A stretch of DNA of 64,000 nucleotides from NCBI GenBank assembly GCA_042096455.1, contig JBELLU010000001.1, positions 1-64,000 on the forward strand, written 5' to 3'. A program made the position numbers and the translations under genes. The notes below the pieces were generated by a model. It saw nothing but the letters and a program-made list of their open reading frames with translations, ran no database searches and was not told the origin of the DNA. This document shows positions 57,794 to 64,000 of this stretch, one piece after another (positions within the stretch are counted from its first letter, which is position 1; each line of letters starts with the position of its first letter). The stretch is from UBA7445 sp042096455 (GTDB lineage: Bacteria; Verrucomicrobiota; Verrucomicrobiia; Opitutales; Coraliomargaritaceae).

Positions 57794-57829
57794 GGTGCAG
57801 GGTGTTGAAGTGGTTTTAATCCGGAGGGA

Positions 57830-58783
57830 TCACTCGGGGGTATGCTGGGTGTAGGCCCGGATGATCGATTGCACGAGGGGATGACGGACCACATCATCGC
57901 CGTTAAAGTGGAAAAGTTCAATATCCTTAATGTCTCTCAAAATGCGGGCCGCTTCGACGAGACCCGAGGCTTTTGCGCGGGGCAGATCGATTTGAGTGAT
58001 GTCACCGGTAACGACCATGCGACTGCCGTCTCCGAGACGGGTAAGGAACATCATCATTTGCTCATGGGTGGTGTTTTGGGCCTCATCGAGTACGACGAAG
58101 GCGTTCGAGAGGGTACGTCCGCGCATGTAGGCAAGCGGGGCGATTTCGATAATGCCGCGTTCAAGGAGTTGGGCGGCGCTCTCTTTCCCGATCATTTGAT
58201 ACATGGCATCGTAAAGGGGGGTGAGGTAGGGCAGGATTTTTTCCTGAAGTTCACCGGGCAGGAATCCGAGGGCTTCGCCGGCCTCGACCGCCGGGCGGGT
58301 GATGATGATGCGTTCCACGGTGCCGGCGAGCAGTTCCTTGAGTGCCATTGCCATGGCGAGGTAGGTTTTTCCGGTACCTGCGGGGCCTATGCCAAAGGTG
58401 ATGGCGTGCTTGTCAATCGCCTGCAGGTAGCATTTTTGGTTGAGGGTCTTGGGGATGATGCTGCGCTGCTTGAGCTCAATCACGTAGGGGTTTTGGTAGA
58501 TTTGGCGCAATTCATCGGCGCGTCCCTCCGCGACCGAGCGCAGGGTGTGGTGGAAGTCGGAGCCGCGAATGCGGAGGCCTTGTTTGCGGGCGGTGTCGAG
58601 TAATTGGAAGACCTGGGTGGCTTGGGCAACCGCATCGCTTTCGCCTTCAAAGGTGATCCAATCCTCCCGCGTGACGGTTTTTACCTGAAGGGCGCGGTCA
58701 ACTTCGTCGAGGTAGCGCGGATCGTTGGCATAGAGCTGACTCAAATGCCTCGCATCGGGAAAATGTAAGGTTTCGGATGGCAT
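57830..58783 (-). CDS. phoH: PhoH-like ATPase
   Basis: 317 residues. An N-terminal KH-like region (about 30-75) is followed by the PhoH ATPase: Walker A GPAGTGKTYLA near residue 140, ITRPAVEAGEALGFLPG, Walker B FVVLDEAQNTTHEQM and sensor VVTGDITQIDLP. It is thought to act in RNA metabolism with YbeY, which is encoded two genes downstream. ATG 58783 (MPSETLHFPDARH) was chosen because the frame beyond it overlaps the HIT gene. A PIN-fused paralogue is at 32283-33875. Confidence 0.94.
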   Translation of the reverse strand: MPSETLHFPDARHLSQLYANDPRYLDEVDRALQVKTVTREDWITFEGESDAVAQATQVFQLLDTARKQGLRIRGSDFHHTLRSVAEGRADELRQIYQNPYVIELKQRSIIPKTLNQKCYLQAIDKHAITFGIGPAGTGKTYLAMAMALKELLAGTVERIIITRPAVEAGEALGFLPGELQEKILPYLTPLYDAMYQMIGKESAAQLLERGIIEIAPLAYMRGRTLSNAFVVLDEAQNTTHEQMMMFLTRLGDGSRMVVTGDITQIDLPRAKASGLVEAARILRDIKDIELFHFNGDDVVRHPLVQSIIRAYTQHTPE

Positions 58784-58823
58784 TGGAACGTTTGGCGTAG
58801 GGGAGGTGTAGCGCGAATTGTGC

Positions 58824-59351
58824 CTAAAGGTGTTGGCGGAGGCGTTCCCACATCGATTGCAGGGCGTCCGGCAAAACGCGGGTATTTCCGATGACGGGCA
58901 TGAAGTTGGTGTCGCCGTGCCAACGCGGGACAATGTGGCAATGCAGGTGCGTTGGAATACCCGCGCCGCCGGCGGTGCCTAAGTTGTAGCCGGTGTTGAA
59001 GCCGTCGGGTTTCAAGGCACGGGCGAGGAGGTCTTGAGCAGCGGTGATGCAGTCAATGTGCTCGTGGCGGGCTTCAGGGGAGAGGCTTTGGAGGTCGGGG
59101 ACTTCTTGATAAGGCACGACGAGGAGGTGTCCGGCGTTGTAGGGAAAGCGGTTCAGGACGGTGTAATTGTGTTTTCCGCGCAGGAGGATGAGGCTTTCGG
59201 CATCGTCCTGATCGGGGAGGGAGGCAAATGGATTGGCGGAAGCGGGGTTGGATTTGGGCGCGAGGATATAGGGCATGCGCCAATGGGCTTGCAGGCTTTC
59301 GAATCCCTGTGGGGCTTGGGATTGGAGGTTTGGATGGTTCGGATCTGGCAT
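58824..59351 (-). CDS. HIT family nucleotide hydrolase/phosphorylase
   Basis: 175 residues from ATG 59351. The HIT triad is HLHCHIVPRW near residue 138. MPYILAPKSNP at about 26 and LNRFPYNAGHLLVVPYQEV at about 67 are typical of the Ap4A-phosphorylase-like branch common in bacteria outside Proteobacteria. Predicted to cleave dinucleoside polyphosphates or related NMP conjugates. First gene of the HIT-phoH-pgpH-ybeY operon. The frame extends to 59492, but only ATG 59351 gives the usual N terminus. Confidence 0.9.
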   Translation of the reverse strand: MPDPNHPNLQSQAPQGFESLQAHWRMPYILAPKSNPASANPFASLPDQDDAESLILLRGKHNYTVLNRFPYNAGHLLVVPYQEVPDLQSLSPEARHEHIDCITAAQDLLARALKPDGFNTGYNLGTAGGAGIPTHLHCHIVPRWHGDTNFMPVIGNTRVLPDALQSMWERLRQHL

Positions 59352-59510
59352 GTATTCTTGTGTTAAAATAGTCCAGGTGGAGTCGGGGTCGAACCAAAAG
59401 CACCGTCTCAGAGGTGGGTTTGAAGTCGTATTTATGTGGTTGCTTTTGAGTAGGGTAGGAGTTTTTTTCTTAAAGTCGCACTGTTTAGCCACTAATTTCT
59501 AATTAAAATC

Positions 59511-60584
59511 GTGACTGAGAATAAATCCGACTTTTCCTTTATGAGTTTACCGAGGCAGACGCTTTACGGCTGCTGCTTGATTTTGGGATTAGTGGTTTTC
59601 ACGATCTGGGATCAGCTTCATTGGTGGCAGACCAATGACGAATACAGTTTTGGTTATTTGGTTCCGCTTTTTGCCGCCTACGTCGTCTATGACCGCTGGC
59701 CGCAAATCCAATCGTATCTTTTCCGTGGGATTCGTTTGGGAGATGCCGCTCCGGCGGTGGCTCCGAAAACGGGGATATGGACGGTGCTTTTTGAATGGAC
59801 GGCGCTGATTGGCTTATTGTCGGGGATCGTGTTGTTTTTGATTGGGGGCTTGTTGCGCTCGGTTAGCGGACCGCAAAACCCGGCCTCGCTCGCGATATCC
59901 GTGGGTTTGGCATCGATCTCTTTGTCGATGATCTTTATTTTCTCGAAGGAGCGTGCCGATGGCGTGGCGATGAGTTTGAAGGGACGCTTTGGGCTGACCT
60001 TCCTCTTTCTTTTTCCGGCGTTGATCTGGCTTTTATCGGCTCCTTTGGTGGGCGTGGTGCAAAAAGCGATTTTGGTGTTTCTGCAATCACAGGTGACATC
60101 GGTGGTATTTACGGTTTTTGATTTGGTGGGTGCGAGTTTGGAGCGTGAGGGCAGCGTTTTGGTGCTGAACGGTGAGGACCGGGTGGGGGTCGAGGAGGCC
60201 TGCTCGGGAATCCGCTCCTTGACTGCCTGCCTTTTTGCGGGGTCTTTTTTGGCGGCGGTCTTTTTGCAAAAGTTTTGGAAGAAATTGCTGTTGATCGGTG
60301 CGGCGATGGGTCTCGCCTTTGTGACCAATATGTGCCGCGCTCTCTTTCTTACGTATTGGGCTTACAACCACGGATCCGGCGCGATTGATGATCATTGGGT
60401 TCTTCCTTTGGTGGGAGATATCGGCTCGGTGCATGACGTCACGGGATTCCTGATTCTGGGTGTGACCTGTGTGGGGCTGATGTGTCTACTGCCAATTTTT
60501 AATTATTCTCCGGAAATTCCGAGTGCATTTCTGGATGAGGAATCCGGCGAGCAGGCCGAAGGAGCGGGTACTTCGAACCAATAG
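59511..60584 (+). CDS. exosortase/archaeosortase family transpeptidase
   Basis: 357 residues, about eight membrane helices, GTG start. The catalytic signature is VEEACSGIRSLTACL near residue 230 (Cys nucleophile), with Arg in NMCRALFLTYWA near 274 and His in GSVHDVTGFLIL near 307, the three exosortase active-site residues. Exosortases cut PEP-CTERM tails and anchor or release the protein; a PEP-CTERM target is at 26475-27482. Unlike many EpsH proteins, no exopolysaccharide genes adjoin it; glgA follows 3 bp after its stop. Confidence 0.9.
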   Translation: MTENKSDFSFMSLPRQTLYGCCLILGLVVFTIWDQLHWWQTNDEYSFGYLVPLFAAYVVYDRWPQIQSYLFRGIRLGDAAPAVAPKTGIWTVLFEWTALIGLLSGIVLFLIGGLLRSVSGPQNPASLAISVGLASISLSMIFIFSKERADGVAMSLKGRFGLTFLFLFPALIWLLSAPLVGVVQKAILVFLQSQVTSVVFTVFDLVGASLEREGSVLVLNGEDRVGVEEACSGIRSLTACLFAGSFLAAVFLQKFWKKLLLIGAAMGLAFVTNMCRALFLTYWAYNHGSGAIDDHWVLPLVGDIGSVHDVTGFLILGVTCVGLMCLLPIFNYSPEIPSAFLDEESGEQAEGAGTSNQ

Positions 60585-60587
60585 CTT

Positions 60588-62108
60588 GTGAGCGAAGGCC
60601 AAAAAATCCTAATGGTGGCACCGGAGGTTGTGCCGCTTGTGAAAGTTGGAGGTCTAGCCGACGTGGTGGGGGCGCTTTCAAAGGCATTGAGCGGGCGCGG
60701 GCACGATGTGCGGATTGTTTTACCGAAATATAGGGCCTTGCGCGAAATTGAGAATGCCACCCCGCTGGAATCTTCGCCCTTGATTGTGCATATGGGCGGA
60801 CATGAAGCCTATGCTCAGGTGTGGGAAATGCCGCTTCCCGGTTCAAAGGCGATCTGTTACCTCATCGAGCACAATTTATACTTCGATGGACCCGAGGTGT
60901 ATTGCGGCCCCTCGGGTGACGAGGCCGACAATGGGCAACGTTTTTCCTTTCTCTCCCGTGCGGCGATTGATCTATGTTATCATTTAAAGTGGATGCCGGA
61001 CGTGGTGCACTGCCATGACTGGCCAACCGGGCTCTTGCCGGTTTACCTGAACACCACCGAGATGGATCGACCGATGGGGCGTGCCGCTACCGTGATGACG
61101 CTACACAACATGCAGCACCAGGGTTATTTTCCGCGTGAGACGATTCATTTTGCAGGCTTGCCGGAGTCGACCTTCCGTTCCGACAGTATCGAATCGTACG
61201 GGCAGGTGAACATGCTGAAGGGCGGGATTTATCACTCCAGCAAGATTACGACGGTGAGCCCGACCTATGCGCGGGAAATTCAGGGCTCGGAGGGCGGTTG
61301 TGGCCTGCAGCACCTCTTGCATTTTCGGGCGGCGGATTTAATCGGAGTGATCAATGGAATTGATGAGCTTGAGTGGAATCCCGCCACGGATCCGCATTTG
61401 CCGGAGTTCTACACTGCGGATGATCTTTCAGGGAAATCGGTTTGCAAGGCTGCCATGCAAAAGGCGTATGGTTTGAACGAGGCGGCGGGCGTGCCGCTCT
61501 ATTCGGTGGTCTCGCGGTTGGTGGATCAGAAGGGTTTGGATTTATTGGTCGCCATGGGGGATCGACTGATGGAAACGATGGATGTGCAGGTGGCGGTATT
61601 GGGGACTGGCGACCCTGCTCTGGAGGAGGCATTCAAGGCTCTGGCGGTGCGCTATCCCGGGCGTTTTGCCGCCCATATTGGCTTTGATAACCAACTGGCG
61701 CACCTTTCGGTGGCGGGCTCGGATTTTTTATTGATGCCCAGTCGTTTTGAACCCTGCGGGCTGAGTCAGATGTATTCCATGAAATACGGGGCGCCCCCCA
61801 TTGTGCGTGCGACGGGCGGTTTGGTTGACTCGGTCGAGCAATATGTTGAGGGCACGGGAATCGGAACGGGTTTTCGTTTTGATGCGTCTACGGCGCAGGC
61901 CTTTTACGATACGGTTGGTTGGGCCTGTTCGACTTATTACGATCGTCCGGAGGAGTATGCCCGATTGCAGGCAAACGGTATGACTGCTGATTTCAGTTGG
62001 GATCAATCGGCGGACACTTACGAATCGGTTTACGCTTGGGCGATGGATGCGCGCCGCAATGCCTATGCGGCAAAGTCAGTCAGTGGTGCGGTTGACGCAG
62101 CGCGATAA
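60588..62108 (+). CDS. glgA: glycogen (starch) synthase GlgA
   Basis: GT5 ADP-glucose-dependent synthase, 506 residues, GTG start 3 bp after the exosortase stop. The N-terminal KVGGLADVVGALSKAL holds the ADP-glucose-binding KxGGL. Further GlgA segments are HCHDWPTGLLPVYL, YHSSKITTVSPTYAREI and SRFEPCGLSQMYSMKYG with the C-terminal KTGGL-like stretch RATGGLVDSV. It extends alpha-1,4-glucan for carbon storage. No other glg gene is in the window; tight linkage with an exosortase is unexpected and may just be co-transcription. Confidence 0.94.
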   Translation: MSEGQKILMVAPEVVPLVKVGGLADVVGALSKALSGRGHDVRIVLPKYRALREIENATPLESSPLIVHMGGHEAYAQVWEMPLPGSKAICYLIEHNLYFDGPEVYCGPSGDEADNGQRFSFLSRAAIDLCYHLKWMPDVVHCHDWPTGLLPVYLNTTEMDRPMGRAATVMTLHNMQHQGYFPRETIHFAGLPESTFRSDSIESYGQVNMLKGGIYHSSKITTVSPTYAREIQGSEGGCGLQHLLHFRAADLIGVINGIDELEWNPATDPHLPEFYTADDLSGKSVCKAAMQKAYGLNEAAGVPLYSVVSRLVDQKGLDLLVAMGDRLMETMDVQVAVLGTGDPALEEAFKALAVRYPGRFAAHIGFDNQLAHLSVAGSDFLLMPSRFEPCGLSQMYSMKYGAPPIVRATGGLVDSVEQYVEGTGIGTGFRFDASTAQAFYDTVGWACSTYYDRPEEYARLQANGMTADFSWDQSADTYESVYAWAMDARRNAYAAKSVSGAVDAAR

Positions 62109-62126
62109 GTGGGTTTTATTTGAATT

Positions 62127-62552
62127 GTGACGGATTCAAATCGAGATTTCAGCGAGGTCGTGCGAGCCATTCGCAAGGACGATCCCCGTTATGCGCGCGG
62201 GGCCTATTATTTCCTGCGGCAAGCCTTGGACTACAGTATAAAAAGTCTGCATGAGGATGGGCAGCTGAATCAGGGGCATCACCTCTCGGGACAGCAATTG
62301 CTGGAGGGCATTCGGGTTTACGCGATTGAGCAGTACGGGCCGATGGCGCGTTCGGTGCTGGAAAGCTGGGGGGTGAAGCGCTGCAGCGATTTTGGCAACA
62401 TCGTCTTTAATCTGGTCGCCTGTCGGGTCCTTGGAAAAACCGAGAGTGACAGCCCCGAGGATTTCAATGACGGCTATGATTTTGAGGCGGCTTTTGATTT
62501 ACCGTTTCGCCCGGAAAAACAACCGAGCACCCGTCGGCCGCGCATGCTTTAG
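62127..62552 (+). CDS. Minf_1886-type conserved protein (Verrucomicrobia/Planctomycetes)
   Basis: 141 residues, GTG start. It matches a family I know as Minf_1886, restricted mainly to Verrucomicrobia and Planctomycetes: RYARGAYYFLRQALDYS near residue 22, HHLSGQQLLEGIRVYAIEQ near 51 and VLESWGVKRCSDFGNIVFNL near 77 are its core. Predicted helical and soluble; function unknown. The C-terminal tail is polar and basic. It follows glgA by 18 bp and is convergent with the iron-transport ATPase gene, stops 11 bp apart. Confidence 0.85.
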   Translation: MTDSNRDFSEVVRAIRKDDPRYARGAYYFLRQALDYSIKSLHEDGQLNQGHHLSGQQLLEGIRVYAIEQYGPMARSVLESWGVKRCSDFGNIVFNLVACRVLGKTESDSPEDFNDGYDFEAAFDLPFRPEKQPSTRRPRML

Positions 62553-62563
62553 CGGTCAATGGT

Positions 62564-63376
62564 TTATTGCTCTGAAGGCGGCGGGCTGCGGTGCGCGCGA
62601 AAGCTAAAACTTTTCCCGTTTTGAGCAGTGCGCAGCGTTTCGGACTCCACACAGAAGTAGCGTTCCAGCAGGGTATCGTTCAGAACCGCCTCGACATCGC
62701 CCTCTGCAACCAGTTGGCCGCCACAAAGCACTAAAAGGGCGTCGGCGTGCGCCGCTACCTGATTGGGGTCGTGGAGCGCCGCGAGGACCGTGGTGTTACG
62801 ACGGGCGGTTTCCCTGAGGAGTTGGAGGAGTTGCTGTTGATGGGAGAGATCGAGGCTGGTGGTGGGTTCGTCCAAGAGCAGGCAGCGGGGGGAATCGTCA
62901 TCCTCCTCGCGCCAGATCTGGGCAAAGACCCGGGCGAGTTGCACCCGTTGTTGTTCGCCGCCGGAGAGATTGAGGTAGGAGCGCTCGCGCAGCGTTTGCA
63001 ATTGAAAGGCTTCGAGGGATGCCTCGATCGCCCGGGGGCCTTTTATCGCTTCGTTTTGGGTGGCGCCGAAAGGACTGCGACCCAGCGCGATGACTTCCTC
63101 AACGGTGTATTCAAAGGAAAGTTCCGCTCGCTGGGGTAGGGCACCGCGGATTTGTGCCAGTTCATTGAGCGGCCATTCCGAGAGTTTGCGTCCGTTGATT
63201 GAGACCGTTCCGGTTTGCGCTTTGAGCTCGCCGCTTAGAATGCGCAGGAGGGTGCTCTTGCCCGCTCCGTTCGGGCCAAGGAGTCCGTAGAAACGCCCGG
63301 GTTCCAGTTGGAAGTTCACCGAATCGAGGAGTGTGCGCGCGCCCACAGAACACTGGATGCCGTTTGCCTGAATCAT
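62564..63376 (-). CDS. iron/heme ABC transporter ATP-binding protein (HmuV/FecE-like)
   Basis: 270 residues. Walker A GPNGAGKSTLL near residue 36, signature LSGGEQQRVQLARVFAQI near 138 and Walker B CLLLDEPTTSLD near 165; H-loop in LAALHDPNQVAAHAD. The REDDDSPRCLLLDEP insertion between signature and Walker B is typical of heme ATPase HmuV. With the FecCD-type permease it forms a heme, siderophore or cobalamin importer; the substrate cannot be fixed here. Its ATG overlaps the permease stop by four bases (ATGA). Confidence 0.9.
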   Translation of the reverse strand: MIQANGIQCSVGARTLLDSVNFQLEPGRFYGLLGPNGAGKSTLLRILSGELKAQTGTVSINGRKLSEWPLNELAQIRGALPQRAELSFEYTVEEVIALGRSPFGATQNEAIKGPRAIEASLEAFQLQTLRERSYLNLSGGEQQRVQLARVFAQIWREEDDDSPRCLLLDEPTTSLDLSHQQQLLQLLRETARRNTTVLAALHDPNQVAAHADALLVLCGGQLVAEGDVEAVLNDTLLERYFCVESETLRTAQNGKSFSFRAHRSPPPSEQ

Positions 63377-64000
63377 ACGATCTCCTTTCGTCTGGCATTG
63401 AGGAGCAGGTAAAGGAAGAAAGGCGCCCCGATGAAGGCGGTCAAAATACCGATGGGGATGTTGGCGTTGCTAAGCAGGTTGTGTGCAAGGAGGTCGACGA
63501 TTACCATCAGGATGGCACCCGCGAGAAAGGAGGCGGGCAAGAGGTAGCGGTGATTGGGGCCGACTAATAGGCGAACGAGATGCGGGACGACGAGGCCGAC
63601 AAATGCGATCGACCCGCAGAGCGCGACCGAGAGGCCCACCAGTGCGCCGCAAAGCAGGATGAGGCGGCGTTGAATCGGGTGGGGATCAAACCCGAGGTGG
63701 AGCGCCTCCGCGTTGCCGAGGAGGAGCACATTGAGGGGATGGCTTTGGCGCAGAAGGAGCAGTATGAGTACGAGGAAGAGGGGACTGGCGGCAAAGACTG
63801 CGAGATGTGGCGCCCGGGAAAAACTTCCCATGCCCCAAAAGGTGATTTCGCGAAGGGTGTCGAGGTCGGCGCAAAAAAGCATGACCCCGACCAGCGCGCC
63901 ACCGAAGGCGTTGACCGCGATGCCGCACAGGAGCATCGTCGGGACGTGAATGCGCCCCCCGGTTTTGGAGAGGCTGTAAACCAGATGGGTGCTTGCGACG
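63373..64000 (-). CDS. FecCD/BtuC-type ABC transporter permease, 5' part outside window
   Basis: Partial gene. The visible C-terminal 208 codons include GRIHVPTMLLCGIAVNAFGG, FWGMGSFSRAPH and the family signature GSIAFVGLVVPHLVRLLVG near the end, with about five helices. The frame continues beyond 64000, so the true start is not seen; an internal ATG at 63936 is not the start, because similarity continues upstream of it. It imports iron complexes, heme or vitamin B12 together with the ATPase that overlaps it (ATGA). Binding protein and TonB receptor would lie to the right. Confidence 0.88.
   Translation of the reverse strand, partial: VASTHLVYSLSKTGGRIHVPTMLLCGIAVNAFGGALVGVMLFCADLDTLREITFWGMGSFSRAPHLAVFAASPLFLVLILLLLRQSHPLNVLLLGNAEALHLGFDPHPIQRRLILLCGALVGLSVALCGSIAFVGLVVPHLVRLLVGPNHRYLLPASFLAGAILMVIVDLLAHNLLSNANIPIGILTAFIGAPFFLYLLLNARRKEIV

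Noticed and set aside
59365..59430. tRNA- or tmRNA-like 3' end on the minus strand (GGTTCGACCCCGACTCCACC)
   Set aside because: The T-arm pairs only partly, no matching acceptor, D or anticodon arms could be found upstream, and a tmRNA would have to extend into the exosortase gene.

Overview
This 64 kb window is chromosomal DNA from a member of the Verrucomicrobiota, most likely class Opitutae (relatives of Coraliomargarita/Puniceicoccaceae). The lineage call rests on a 52-residue small basic protein of the Verrucomicrobia/Chlamydiae-specific family (46002-46160), a Minf_1886-type protein (62127-62552), a PEP-CTERM protein with an exosortase, and intergenic spacers full of degenerate AACATCGAA-type repeats. 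There are about 50 protein genes. I found no rRNA, tRNA, CRISPR array, transposase or prophage. The left edge starts in a repeat-rich spacer and the right edge cuts an ABC permease gene.

Layout. 0-10 kb: hrpB helicase, an LPS-transport pair (LptA-like periplasmic protein and LptB ATPase), hprK, a 480 bp spacer with DnaA boxes, dnaA, a hypothetical gene and ubiE/menG (minus strand). 10-15 kb: HU-like protein, hisS, mazG and a CPx-type copper ATPase. 15-26.4 kb: one long respiratory operon, actABCDEF (alternative complex III) running directly into a small membrane protein, ccoS-like, ccoN, ccoO and a one-heme ccoP-like gene. Menaquinol oxidation and O2 reduction therefore appear to be co-transcribed; the upstream Cu ATPase and the quinone methyltransferase fit the same pathway. 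26.5-28.2 kb: a PEP-CTERM metalloprotease followed by a spacer of dispersed repeats. 28-46 kb: rnc-mfd, a PIN-PhoH protein, a glycosyltransferase, a helical-repeat protein, an ABC-F ATPase, an EF-hand protein, rph, metG, a Cys-rich unknown, polA with a mini RNase III-like gene, and the small basic protein. 46-54 kb: a 1467-residue secreted multidomain metalloprotease, rnr, then two fluoride-channel genes, the second fused in frame to phosphatidylserine decarboxylase. 55-59 kb: the HIT-phoH-pgpH-ybeY operon (minus). 59.5-64 kb: exosortase, glgA, the Minf_1886-type gene and an iron/heme ABC importer.

The most unusual items are the FluC-PSD fusion (53678-54982), the joint ACIII-cbb3 operon, a YbeY with Asp in place of its third metal-binding His, REP-like hairpins whose arms differ by compensating changes, a duplicated ~204 bp element, and a triplicated 13-bp sequence at the 5' end of the PEP-CTERM gene.

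Composition. The + strand is visibly G-rich almost throughout, including where genes lie on the minus strand. The respiratory operon and parts of dnaA instead use many C-ending codons, as expected for strongly expressed genes. The skew does not visibly flip at dnaA. Start codons were often moved inward from the longest reading frame, because the extensions run through repeats, terminators or neighbouring genes. All family assignments are by motif recognition from the translated sequence; no database search was run.
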